From the IMG/VR virus record IMGVR_UViG_3300029309_000228, positions 9,640 through 30,159 of that record: a DNA stretch of 20,520 bases; one strand, written 5' to 3'. The notes below the pieces were generated by a model. That model saw only the letters and a program-made list of their open reading frames with translations, did no database searches and had not been told where the DNA came from. This DNA comes from a virus. Positions 1-8,307 of the stretch are shown piece by piece (within the stretch, counting starts at the first letter, position 1; each line of letters starts with the position of its first letter). Position numbers and translations under genes: made by a program.

Positions 1-138
1 AAAAGTTTCTTCAAATTGATGTTTTTTAAAAGCCATCCACTCAGACTCTATAGCAGGTGAGTCTACCAATGCAATGTAATCCACTCCAGACTCATCTTCC
101 TCATCTATTATTAGTTCTAGTAATTCTGTATTTTTCAT
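1..138 (-). CDS. Probable head maturation protease/scaffold protein, XkdF-like (N-terminal 46 residues only)
   Basis: The reading frame starts at an ATG at 138 and is open to the window edge, giving 46 residues. After an acidic start it carries DYIALVDSPAIESEWMAF. From memory, a segment of the form S/ALVD-x-PAIE-x-x-(W/F) is found near the N terminus of XkdF-like proteins, which act as prohead proteases or protease-scaffold fusions next to the major capsid gene in Bacteroidetes phages. The catalytic region lies outside the window and cannot be checked. The gene begins 11 bases after the tape measure stop, so it belongs to the same transcript. If the call is right, head genes follow the tail module. 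A different short head or scaffold protein remains possible. Confidence 0.5.
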   Translation of the reverse strand, partial: MKNTELLELIIDEEDESGVDYIALVDSPAIESEWMAFKKHQFEETF

Positions 139-149
139 AATTATTTATT

Positions 150-2303
150 TTATCTTATAGTTGCTTGTCCTTGTATTACCGCCACCTGGTTTTGAGTTGC
201 TGTAATATCTGTTTCAGTTACAAATACTCTAGTGTTGTTTTGTGGTACTAATGTGCTAGTGTTAGCTGGTGCTAGTAAAGGTGCACCACCGCCACCATCA
301 TAACCACCACCTCCGCCACCACCAGCCAAAGTAGCTGCTTCAAATTTTTGTTGCCTTATTTTATTAACATTTGCTAATCCAGCAAAGATAGCAGCACCAG
401 CAGCTATAGCACCCCTAACAGGTGATGATGGGTCTGGCACTGGTAAAAATTGTGATTGATAAGCACTGTTAGCACTAGAATATGTAGTCATTAAAGCACC
501 AGCTATTTGAGCTGATTTTTGTCTGTCAAAAGCTTTTTTTGCCCTTTTATTATTTGCTGCTAATAATTTACTTTTTTCTTTGTTAGTCAATTTCTCATTA
601 TTTAATATACTATTATTCATTCTATTGAACCTGTCTAAAGTTTGTTGTGATAAATCAGCAAATGTATTTAATAGTTGTGTTGTGGTATCAATAGAAAATT
701 GTTTATTTCTTTCTATTATTGCTAATTGTCTTGCCTCTTCCTCATCTGCAAACCTTTTTTTAATTTCATTTATTTCAGCTTGTTGTGCCTCTTCTAATGT
801 TTTTGAGTCTTCACCAAATATTTTAGCTTGCTCTATTAATGTATTATATTTATCTCTTACTGCATTTATTTCTATTTGTTCTTTGCTTAACTTTCTGTCA
901 AAAAATTCATTTTCTAACTCTTCTTTAGCTAGTAAAAAATCTGCTAAATCTTGAGCCTCTTTAGCATTTTGCTCTATTTTTTTAGCCCTAGCATCAGCAG
1001 CTGATTGATCTTGTTTATTTTTACTTTTATTATTAATTGCTACTCCTCTTTCTGCAAAATCTTTTTTAATTTTTTCAATAGCCAGTTGTGTATTAAACTC
1101 AGCTAATTCTCTTTCACTTTTTGTAAGTTCACTAGTTTTGATTAAGTGTTTTAATTTAAAATTTTCAATATCAATAAAATCTTGTAAACTTTCAGCATTT
1201 GCTGTTTTAGTAGCTACCATTAATTCAAAAGCTGCTTTTTTCTCAGCTTCATTTCTAACCCTAATCTTTTCTAATCTTTCTGCCTCTTCCTTATCTGCTT
1301 TGTCTTTTTGTTCTTTTATTTGTTCATCTATCTCAATTCTAGTTTGTAGTTTATTATCTAATAATTTTAATTCTAAAGCGTTATTAGCAGCCACTTTATT
1401 TATTGTAGCCTCTTCTAGTTGTTCTCTAATTAAAGCTGCTTTTTCTTCATTTTTAAAATTTTTGGCTAATAATTTAGATAACCTTTCCTCCTCTATTTGG
1501 AAATTTTTTAGTTTTTGTCTTAAAGCATTTGTTTCTATATCTCTTAATTCCTCAGCATTTCCTTTTCTAATTTTAGCGTTTAATATCTCCTTTTGTGTTG
1601 TTATGTCAATTTCATTGTTTAATCTAGTTACTTCAGACCTATAACCCTTCAACGTTTCAGTTAAGTCTGCTAGTTCTTTTTCAAGTTCATCTGAATTATC
1701 CATCCAATCCATAGTCATAGAAACTACTTCACCTAAAACAGCGACTAGAAGACCTATACCAGAAGCAGCGATTGCACCTTTTAAAATTTTAAAACTCCTT
1801 GACGTTCCTTTCACGGTAATTCCGAGTAATCTCATTGCTGTCCTAGCTAAATTAGTGGCAGCTGTGTTTGCCTTAGTTATTATAGTATTAGCTATAGTAC
1901 TATTATTTAATAACTTCATCATTGATTGAGTTCCCTCTATAGCTCCTTTAAAGGCCATAGATATTCCAATAGCCTTTTCTATGTTTTGTACCGTTTCTTC
2001 AATAGCGCCACCTCCTCCACCTAACAAAACAAAAGCAGCAGACACATCACCAACAGCACCAGCTACAGAACCTAATTCACTAGCTACTTGCTCATTGTCT
2101 AAAGACTCCATAGATAGCTCGGTGTTTTTAATTTCTCTACTAACACCAGTTAATTCTGTCTTTAAATCTTTAAAAGCCTTTGAGCCTAAAGGAACTTTTC
2201 TTAGCTCTTCGTTTAATCTTTCTGCCTCTTCCTCTAATTGACCTAATGAGGTGGTAGCACCTTTTGCATTAATGTCTAATTCTAAAGCTATTTTTTCTGC
2301 CAT
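150..2303 (-). CDS. Tail tape measure protein
   Basis: This 717-residue protein should line the tail tube, set tail length during assembly and leave with the DNA at infection. It has the usual tape measure build. An N-terminal charged helical part is followed by a small-residue, hydrophobic stretch at about residues 75-200, including a likely membrane-active segment near 172-195. A long Lys/Glu/Ala-rich coiled coil runs from about 200 to 620. The C-terminal part contains a glycine-rich linker at about 660-675 (seven Gly, Tyr-Asp, four Gly). At roughly 1.5 angstroms per residue, the rule of thumb for this family, it implies a tail near 100 nm; that figure is an inference. No lytic transglycosylase or peptidase domain is obvious. 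It starts four bases after the upstream structural gene ends. Confidence 0.85.
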   Translation of the reverse strand: MAEKIALELDINAKGATTSLGQLEEEAERLNEELRKVPLGSKAFKDLKTELTGVSREIKNTELSMESLDNEQVASELGSVAGAVGDVSAAFVLLGGGGGAIEETVQNIEKAIGISMAFKGAIEGTQSMMKLLNNSTIANTIITKANTAATNLARTAMRLLGITVKGTSRSFKILKGAIAASGIGLLVAVLGEVVSMTMDWMDNSDELEKELADLTETLKGYRSEVTRLNNEIDITTQKEILNAKIRKGNAEELRDIETNALRQKLKNFQIEEERLSKLLAKNFKNEEKAALIREQLEEATINKVAANNALELKLLDNKLQTRIEIDEQIKEQKDKADKEEAERLEKIRVRNEAEKKAAFELMVATKTANAESLQDFIDIENFKLKHLIKTSELTKSERELAEFNTQLAIEKIKKDFAERGVAINNKSKNKQDQSAADARAKKIEQNAKEAQDLADFLLAKEELENEFFDRKLSKEQIEINAVRDKYNTLIEQAKIFGEDSKTLEEAQQAEINEIKKRFADEEEARQLAIIERNKQFSIDTTTQLLNTFADLSQQTLDRFNRMNNSILNNEKLTNKEKSKLLAANNKRAKKAFDRQKSAQIAGALMTTYSSANSAYQSQFLPVPDPSSPVRGAIAAGAAIFAGLANVNKIRQQKFEAATLAGGGGGGGYDGGGGAPLLAPANTSTLVPQNNTRVFVTETDITATQNQVAVIQGQATIR

Positions 2304-2306
2304 TTC

Positions 2307-5300
2307 TTAATTATTTGATGTTATTATAAATTCTGTACCTGTCCATTGGATAGTCACATAAGAGTAATTAGAACTTAACACATAAGTGTTAGAACCATCT
2401 ATAGTAGCTCCAATAGTAGATGCATCAATAGTAACTGTATTTGATGCTGTTATTTTTTTAAAAGACCAGGTTTTTCCTTCATTTATTGTCACAGTAGGTG
2501 AAAAATCTATAGTAAAGTTACCACCTGTAGCATCACAAAAATATTGTTTTACATTTAAATTTGCCTTTGTAAATGATGTAATAGTTTCAGTAGAACCATT
2601 GCCAGATGTTATTTCATTATTAATGTAGGTTATATTTGATGTTATGACAGTTTGATTATCACTGTTAATTAATTTAACATTATTACAACCTGAATTTATA
2701 ATATTATTACTCCCTTGAATTTCAATATTTTTTGCAAATGATTTTATTTTATTATTAGAACCAATTATATTAATTGCATAAGCTGTAGGTGAGATGTAAT
2801 TGTTTGAACCTACTACTCTTTGATTTAAGCTTGTTCTGGTATTATTATTAGTTAATAGATTATTACTCCTAGAAAACAACGGCGCTCTACTACTACCAAC
2901 TAAAACACCTGTACCACCTCTAGTAGCTGTAGTAGATGGTGTGAAAATTTCACTCAAATTTAATTTTAAAAATTCACATTTAGTAATTGGATTTATAGGA
3001 TTATAGTTTTCTACTTTATTAAGTCTAAAATATTGACCTTCAAAATAATATTGTTTACTAAAACTTAGATTTTTGATGTCAGATGGACTTAAATAAAAAT
3101 GACCAGTTACTACTTTACTATTAACGTCTGTTATTTCCTGGATAAATTTTTCATAGTATTTATTAAAAAGTGTATTATCACAGAATGTAATTTCTTTGTC
3201 AAATACATTAGCATAATATATTTCATTAGTCAAACCAAACTCTAAAAGCGTAGTTGGCGTATATGGATCATCATACATACCAGCATAAGGATAAGAAGAC
3301 TGTATTAAATTTGCACCAGTTCCAAACCAATTATCTGTGCTTAAAGACCAGTTAAAACTAGATGATTTCAAACCACCCCACTGCAAAATCCTTATATTAC
3401 TTTCTGTCCTAGTATAACCACTATTATCATCATATTTATATATGGTAGGAATAACTCTATCGTGATAAGATTGCCCTACTGATGGCGTAGGTGAAAATAT
3501 TACTTCTGTTTTATGTTCTGTGTTTAAAAAATCATTAACTAGTGTAAAATCATCTTGACCGTAAACCTCATCCCAAGTACTAAAATATAACTCATTGTAA
3601 AAATCTTTATCCTGTTTATATGTATATAAATATTCTTTAAAGTTTAAAGCTCCCATAGGTTTGGATTCTACATTTTGGGATTTATCTATTTTAGTAGACC
3701 AGTCTATAATATCATTACTATAGAAATCGTCTCTAGGTTCTATTAATAAATTTTTGTTGTTAGATGCATCTGGCTGAATATATAAATTAAACATTTTAAC
3801 AAAAGACATAATATAGTCTTTTTGTTTTATTTTTTTTGGTATTGTGTCATTCATAGGTATGTTAGTACCCTCTAAAATCATTGTGTTAGTAATATCCGAT
3901 TTAAAAAAACCATCTAAAATATTAAGTGCATAAGCCTCTCCAGTAGTTCCTGTTGCACCAGGCCAAACAGATGGAAAGCTTTGTTGCCCAAAAGATGAGT
4001 CTATTACGACCTTACCAGCGACTTTAGCAAAAATCTCCAGTTTTACTTTTTCGCCTTCTTCTAAAAATACTTCTGGAATATTTAAAAAATATTTATTTTT
4101 TGGATTTGTATTATTTAAAACAACCCGGTTTTCTTCTACAGCAAAAAAACCACTGCCTAGAGGTATAACACCATTGAGAAGCAAATAATCTTCATTTGTC
4201 GTAGATGGGTTAGCATCAGTTATATGTTGCTGTCCTGGTGTAAATGTTGTATTTTCTGATCTTATTGCTAAATCTAAAGCATCCAAATTTTCAATAAAAT
4301 TTTCTGAATTATCATATTTATTTATTTCTATTCTAACAACCATAAAACCATTAAAAGTTGTGCTAGTGTAAGATGTTGTTGGTGATTTAAAACTCGCTTG
4401 TAATTGGAGCATACTATTGAAACTGTAAAACCCTTTAGCACCTGCAGGAACCGTAAAAACATCATTAACAAAAACATTTCCTGCATCCCTAACTTCATTT
4501 GTAAAACCTACATCTTTCATTTCTGAATTCTCAAAAAAAGTAGGATCAAAAACCACATTAAAGTTAGTGCTGCCACTACTTTGTATTATAGGACTATCAA
4601 CTTCAAAAGTTCTATTTAAAATGGTAGTATTTGAAAATTTAAAATCCTCACCATTAAAAGGTATTATTAAAGTATTAAAAAAACTACTAGTCAAAAAAGT
4701 TGATGTATAACTATATCCAATAGAATCAAATATTAAATCCAAATATTTTTTTGCTTTTACAGCTGGATAAAAATCAGTAACTTTCCACTCTTCTGTATTT
4801 GGTCCAGTAGAAATTAAAGTATTTGAATTGTTAGTAATCATATCACCTCTATAATTAATCATAGGGTAGCAATAATCAGTAGTCAACGGCAAATTCCAAG
4901 TTGCTGTTATATTTGTAGCAGTGTAAGTATGATCTAAAGCACTTAAGTCTAAGTCAGTTAATTCAGCAGCTCCTAAGTCAGCTATGAAGTTTCCTACTCT
5001 ACCTATTATAATACAATTATATATTATATGACCGTCTTTATCTTTTACAGATTTTAACTGTAGATAGCCGTCAATTTGTATTTCACCATCTACTAAATAT
5101 ATGACATCTGTCTTTAGATTAGGATTAAAAGTTTGCAAATCAGTATCTAATTCAAAGATGTGTTCAAATATCTTATTAATCTTTTTACTAGCTGGCAACT
5201 CTATAGTTTTAGAGTGGTCTGCTTTTCTAGTATCTGGCTTAGCAATATCAGCAATATTAAAAGTTAAATTAGGGTTTAATGATTTAATTAACTCTACGCT

Positions 5301-5333
5301 TTCACCGTTTATATATAACTCTTCTTTAATCAT
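2307..5333 (-). CDS. Large tail/baseplate structural protein with beta-helix-like C-terminal repeats
   Basis: This is the largest protein in the window (1008 residues). It lies between another structural gene and the tape measure, so it is probably a virion tail or tail-tip component. Most of it is rich in Asn, Thr, Ser, Tyr and Phe, as expected for an all-beta particle protein; I do not recognise a named family for residues 1-800. At about 842-892 there is a repeat of GSNN-type turns at 842, 858, 874 and (as GCNN) 882, with a related NSDN near 890. Spacings are multiples of eight, which suggests turns of a small beta-helix or trimeric fibre. The last 80 residues form a separate domain ending in a WTGTEFIITSNN-type strand, resembling C-terminal modules of phage fibres. 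Host binding is an inference from these features. Confidence 0.65.
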   Translation of the reverse strand: MIKEELYINGESVELIKSLNPNLTFNIADIAKPDTRKADHSKTIELPASKKINKIFEHIFELDTDLQTFNPNLKTDVIYLVDGEIQIDGYLQLKSVKDKDGHIIYNCIIIGRVGNFIADLGAAELTDLDLSALDHTYTATNITATWNLPLTTDYCYPMINYRGDMITNNSNTLISTGPNTEEWKVTDFYPAVKAKKYLDLIFDSIGYSYTSTFLTSSFFNTLIIPFNGEDFKFSNTTILNRTFEVDSPIIQSSGSTNFNVVFDPTFFENSEMKDVGFTNEVRDAGNVFVNDVFTVPAGAKGFYSFNSMLQLQASFKSPTTSYTSTTFNGFMVVRIEINKYDNSENFIENLDALDLAIRSENTTFTPGQQHITDANPSTTNEDYLLLNGVIPLGSGFFAVEENRVVLNNTNPKNKYFLNIPEVFLEEGEKVKLEIFAKVAGKVVIDSSFGQQSFPSVWPGATGTTGEAYALNILDGFFKSDITNTMILEGTNIPMNDTIPKKIKQKDYIMSFVKMFNLYIQPDASNNKNLLIEPRDDFYSNDIIDWSTKIDKSQNVESKPMGALNFKEYLYTYKQDKDFYNELYFSTWDEVYGQDDFTLVNDFLNTEHKTEVIFSPTPSVGQSYHDRVIPTIYKYDDNSGYTRTESNIRILQWGGLKSSSFNWSLSTDNWFGTGANLIQSSYPYAGMYDDPYTPTTLLEFGLTNEIYYANVFDKEITFCDNTLFNKYYEKFIQEITDVNSKVVTGHFYLSPSDIKNLSFSKQYYFEGQYFRLNKVENYNPINPITKCEFLKLNLSEIFTPSTTATRGGTGVLVGSSRAPLFSRSNNLLTNNNTRTSLNQRVVGSNNYISPTAYAINIIGSNNKIKSFAKNIEIQGSNNIINSGCNNVKLINSDNQTVITSNITYINNEITSGNGSTETITSFTKANLNVKQYFCDATGGNFTIDFSPTVTINEGKTWSFKKITASNTVTIDASTIGATIDGSNTYVLSSNYSYVTIQWTGTEFIITSNN

Positions 5334-5335
5334 TC

Positions 5336-6658
5336 TTAGAAAGTTTGTCTAAAATTATCTATTCCAAATTCAATATCTAGTGTTAAAGTGCAAACCATAT
5401 CACTGTTAATAGTTTTTTCTTCCCAATTACCCTCTATGTTTTGCACTGGTATACGCCTTATTTCTGTAGTTCCTGACGGTGTTGTATAGTTATCTAGTAA
5501 ATATATTTCAGGGCTTTCTATTAGTTCTAATAGCCAGTTATAAGTATCTACAGTCATAAAGTCAGAGTTTAACTTCATTTTGTTTTTAGATGAGGTATAG
5601 TATTGCACCTTTTGTCTATTTGATATTGAGTAATCAATAACACCAGTCTCAGATAAATCATTAGGATTAGTCTTAAAGAACTTTCTTTCTATTTCCTCTG
5701 AGTGTTTAGATACTTTAGTAAAATTATAATAATCAAAACCACCTAGACTATTTAAAAATTCTAGTCTTCTAGTTTCATAACGACATTCACTTGCTATATT
5801 AAAAAACATTTGCTCTGTCTTTAATATACTAGCTTTTTTTAGTTGAATTGAGTAGTAAGAAGCAGATGTTGAAACTATTGGCTGACTACCTGTTAAATAA
5901 GTTGTATTTATTGAGTTTAATGTTGTTGGTGCGTAAGGTATTCTAACGTGCTTAGCATTTGTTAAAGTTGGAACTGTTATATCTAAATCATCTATTAAGT
6001 TCCCATTTGATCTAAATGTCTTTAAGTTTATAGCATCAAAATTAGTAACATTATCCATTAGTATGTATATATAACCCTCGTCTGTATATTGAACTTCTAA
6101 ATTGTTAGAACTACCAGCAAAACCTCTAGGCTGATTAGTTAAGAATTTATGAGTTGATATATTTGGGATATATTTTAAATAAAAATCAGTAGACTGCCAG
6201 TCATAGAAGTTTACAACATCTCTTCTATAGTTAGGTAAGGAACCGTTAAATACAATTAAGTTTTGTGTTGAGGTTGTGCTAGTATCTGGTAGTGTAACTG
6301 TTTGAGGTATGCTAGTAGTAGCTGAGCCTGTATTATAATGCACCCATCCAAATTGCAAAGTAAAGTTTGTATGGCTATTAGTATTGTCAAATACAGAGTC
6401 TATGTTAGTTCCATTTAACAACCCTAAATCACTTGAAATATACGATTTCATAATACCAGATAAATCGAAACGCCCAAAACCATTAGTAGTAGGTGGTACT
6501 CTTAATCTACCTATCGTAGTTAAACCTATTTTAACATCTATTAAATAGGCAAATCCAGTGTAACCTCTAGTAGTTGCATCAGTCTCAAACATTACTATTT
6601 CAACTGGATTATATACACTTCTATAATCTTGCGGCAAATATTTTATTTCTAAACTCAT
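5336..6658 (-). CDS. Putative tail structural protein
   Basis: A 440-residue protein of unrecognised family. It is rich in Thr, Asn, Ser, Tyr and Phe, lacks a signal peptide or membrane segment, and looks beta-rich, all typical of particle proteins. Its ATG overlaps the stop of the HK97 gp10-like gene (ATGA junction), and it is followed two bases later by the 1008-residue structural gene. Position between a tail-completion-type gene and the tape measure argues for a tail tube, tail-tip or baseplate role. It could be the major tail protein, but the length is large for that family and the usual order (major tail protein before the chaperone) does not fit, so I do not assign it. Confidence 0.55.
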   Translation of the reverse strand: MSLEIKYLPQDYRSVYNPVEIVMFETDATTRGYTGFAYLIDVKIGLTTIGRLRVPPTTNGFGRFDLSGIMKSYISSDLGLLNGTNIDSVFDNTNSHTNFTLQFGWVHYNTGSATTSIPQTVTLPDTSTTSTQNLIVFNGSLPNYRRDVVNFYDWQSTDFYLKYIPNISTHKFLTNQPRGFAGSSNNLEVQYTDEGYIYILMDNVTNFDAINLKTFRSNGNLIDDLDITVPTLTNAKHVRIPYAPTTLNSINTTYLTGSQPIVSTSASYYSIQLKKASILKTEQMFFNIASECRYETRRLEFLNSLGGFDYYNFTKVSKHSEEIERKFFKTNPNDLSETGVIDYSISNRQKVQYYTSSKNKMKLNSDFMTVDTYNWLLELIESPEIYLLDNYTTPSGTTEIRRIPVQNIEGNWEEKTINSDMVCTLTLDIEFGIDNFRQTF

Positions 6659-7233
6659 TTTTCTAATATTTCTTTTAATCCTTTTGCTACTCTGTCACCA
6701 GATACTACTCTAATATCTGACTTAAATCTGTCAAATGTTTCACCAAAAAAAGTTTCTTTCATACAGTTGTCAAAAAAGAATCTAGGTTTAATTCCTTTAT
6801 GTGCTATTGATGTTCTAACGGCATATTCATTCAATCCTTTACTTCTGGCCCATTGTTTTATGTGGCTTACCCTGGGACCTTTTTTAAAACTATACGGACT
6901 GTTGGGAGCTTTAATTTCCCATCCTTGACCTTTTAACCTCCCACTTTTTCTTTTTCCTCCAATACCTTTGACACCTTTATTAACAAAGTCGTAATAGTCA
7001 GCTAAAAATAAAGTAGCTGTTAATCTAAATCCAAACATCTTAACAGGCATTTTAATTGACTCTAGTAAATTACCTTTAAAAGTTAAGTTTTCTTTTTGTA
7101 CTGATTGTTTTAAACAAAAAACCATTTCAGCAGCAATATTATTAAACACCTCAGATAGTGTACTAGGGTTATTTATTTTAACCTCTTCTAGTTGATTAAC
7201 ATCGAATCCAAATATGTCTAATTGATTACTCAT
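6655..7233 (-). CDS. Tail completion/head-tail joining protein, HK97 gp10-like
   Basis: This 192-residue basic protein has a feature common in the HK97 gp10 family, which sits at the head-tail interface or terminates the tail tube. A central segment ADYYDFVNKGVKG, where gp10-like proteins typically have a Y-x-x-(Y/F)-V-E-x-G-type motif, is followed by a Lys/Gly/Arg-rich loop (GGKRKSGRLKGQGW). A second recognisable part is KGIKPRFFFDNCMKETF, resembling the 'xxPRPFLxPAxxxx' end of the family. Its ATG overlaps the stop of the -1 frame of the chaperone gene (ATGA at 7233-7230), so the two are translationally coupled. The match is by pattern only and the protein is longer than many gp10 homologues. 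Confidence 0.5.
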   Translation of the reverse strand: MSNQLDIFGFDVNQLEEVKINNPSTLSEVFNNIAAEMVFCLKQSVQKENLTFKGNLLESIKMPVKMFGFRLTATLFLADYYDFVNKGVKGIGGKRKSGRLKGQGWEIKAPNSPYSFKKGPRVSHIKQWARSKGLNEYAVRTSIAHKGIKPRFFFDNCMKETFFGETFDRFKSDIRVVSGDRVAKGLKEILEK

Positions 7234-7508
7234 CTTCTTTTAGTTTTCTGCATTTGCTCCCTATGTATTTGCATCTCCATTTTTTGTTTATCATTATAAT
7301 AAGCTACTATATTTAGTGCTTTAATTACATTATAATTCAATACCTCATCCCACTTATCTATCCTGCTATTTGTTAGACTATCTAAGGTAGCCCACCATCC
7401 CCATCTTTTAGTGAACTCATTTCTAGTGTCAGTTCTTTCTTTATCCTTTCCACTTCCTCCATTAAACAAGTTTTTATAGCCTTTGTTAAGCCGTCCAAGT
7501 GAGTGTAA
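7230..7508 (-). CDS. Tail assembly chaperone, -1 frameshift extension (gpT-like part of the fusion)
   Basis: This second frame is open from just after a TAG at 7520-7518 down to TGA at 7232-7230. It has no good start of its own: the only early candidate is a TTG at 7469 with no leader. Read after a -1 shift at 7508-7514, it adds 92 residues to the first 173 of the chaperone, giving a 265-residue fusion instead of the 214-residue unshifted protein. The added part continues LHSLGRLNKGYKNLF and then RWGWWATLDSLTNS, a Trp-rich helical module, ending in a very basic tail (EQMQKTKRR). This fits gpT-like extensions, which bind tail tube subunits. Confidence concerns the frameshift reading; a separate gene with a TTG start is less likely. 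Confidence 0.6.
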   Translation of the reverse strand, partial: LHSLGRLNKGYKNLFNGGSGKDKERTDTRNEFTKRWGWWATLDSLTNSRIDKWDEVLNYNVIKALNIVAYYNDKQKMEMQIHREQMQKTKRR

Positions 7509-8026
7509 AAAAAAACACTAATAGGATAAGCTATAGTCATTGGCATATTGTCAAAAAAGTTTTTAGATGTTTCTCTAATTATTTTAGCATCCACTTTTAT
7601 TTTACGCCAAACAAAAAACTTTCTTTTAACTGGTCTACATACAGTGGTTAGTATAGTGTGTAAATTATCAAAAATAACCTCTTCATTATCCCTAGCTTTT
7701 TCTATTATCTCCATTATGTTTATATACTCACCAAATAATAAATTTTGTGCTTTTAATTCAAAGATATACCAATGACCACCTATCTTAAATCTTTTGTGTT
7801 TAAGTTCTTTAGGGAGTTCAGTATCTAAGAAACTCATCTTTTTCTTAATCTCTTTGTACTGATCTAAACTAATGTTTTTAATTACTTCTTTCTTTTCTCC
7901 AGTTAATATAGCTAGTATATTAATTACTCGTTGTATTGGTGTTAGTTCTGAATTTAAAACTGGTCTTAGGTTAATGTAATTACCTACAGTAATATCTTTC
8001 CACTTTGTTGGTATTGTAACATTCAT
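7382..8026 (-). CDS. Tail assembly chaperone, short (gpG-like) product
   Basis: This is the first gene of the tail operon. I place the start at the ATG at 8026 (MNVTIPTKWKDITVGNYINL, 214 residues); the upstream extension to 8068 begins with GTG and has no clear leader. It is a soluble helical protein with a 'P-x-x-W-K-D-I-T-V-G-x-Y' start, which resembles chaperone-like tail proteins of Bacteroidetes phages. In lambda, gpG and the frameshifted gpGT coat the tape measure and recruit tail subunits. Two features match that system: a second frame at -1 overlaps the 3' end, and a T run (7507-7515) provides a slippery heptamer. No portal or capsid gene separates it from the terminase block. The functional label is inferred from architecture and position. 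Confidence 0.6.
   Translation of the reverse strand: MNVTIPTKWKDITVGNYINLRPVLNSELTPIQRVINILAILTGEKKEVIKNISLDQYKEIKKKMSFLDTELPKELKHKRFKIGGHWYIFELKAQNLLFGEYINIMEIIEKARDNEEVIFDNLHTILTTVCRPVKRKFFVWRKIKVDAKIIRETSKNFFDNMPMTIAYPISVFFYTHLDGLTKAIKTCLMEEVERIKKELTLEMSSLKDGDGGLP
7508..7514 (-). other. Slippery heptamer T TTT TTT, predicted programmed -1 ribosomal frameshift site
   Basis: In the zero frame the codons are GTT TTT TTT TAC (Val-Phe-Phe-Tyr, 7516-7505), inside a run of nine T. The heptamer fits X_XXY_YYZ perfectly, so both tRNAs can re-pair after slipping back one base. The -1 frame has its last stop (TAG, 7520-7518) immediately upstream, so the site is at the earliest position where a shift could work. 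A weak A/T-rich stem can be drawn downstream (TTAACAA near 7489 with TTGTTTAA near 7469, one bulge), but I see no strong hairpin or pseudoknot. Slippage of RNA polymerase on the T run could give the same product. Confidence 0.65.
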
Positions 8027-8246
8027 ATTTCTATATATAACAAATTTTTGAATTATGACAAAAACCACCTAAATTATTTTTTAGTTAAATACTAATCAAC
8101 TAAACACTAACTAAATAAATTAACTCAATATGTATTTAAACACTATTTAGATGAGTTTTAAGACACTCAAATACTTTTTTAGTATATTCATATACATTAG
8201 TATTTAATAATAGCTTAGATGTCTTTATTTTAATTCTGTTGCTTTT

Positions 8247-8298
8247 TTATCTTATTTTATCTTTTCTTTTATTGTCTTATCTTTTCTTATCTTATCTT
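8247..8298. repeat. Pyrimidine-rich tract with phased TTATCTT repeats
   Basis: On the plus strand TTATCTT occurs at 8247, 8257, 8277, 8287 and 8292. Four of these positions fall on a 10-base spacing, with one position of the series (8267) degenerate. The whole stretch is almost purely T/C with scattered A, so the minus strand is purine-rich (AAGATAA units). Phasing near one helical turn would place the units on the same DNA face, as for a multi-site binding protein or a bent or easily melted segment. It directly adjoins the 11-bp repeats. Confidence 0.6.
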
Positions 8299-8307
8299 AT
8301 ATAACCC

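Noticed and set aside
580-2241. Plus-strand open frames at 580-954, 1138-1644 and 1981-2241
   Set aside because: They lie opposite the tape measure gene. Their Ser/Leu/Phe-rich translation is what the reverse complement of a Lys/Glu/Ala coiled coil produces.
2386-2628. Plus-strand frame opposite the large tail protein
   Set aside because: Fully contained in a long, well-supported minus-strand gene, with no leader or recognisable product.
5101-5352. Plus-strand frame at the start of the 1008-residue gene
   Set aside because: Antisense shadow. It covers the start and junction of two coupled minus-strand genes.
7230-7469. Independent gene starting at TTG 7469
   Set aside because: The start is TTG without a leader, inside another gene, and the frame is open further upstream to the slippery site. 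Frameshift expression is the better explanation.
7548-7775. Plus-strand frame opposite the tail chaperone gene
   Set aside because: Antisense shadow of a minus-strand gene; hydrophobic composition is accidental.
8027-8068. Longer N terminus of the tail chaperone
   Set aside because: It begins with GTG and adds a hydrophobic stretch unlike the rest of the protein. The ATG at 8026 is a better start.
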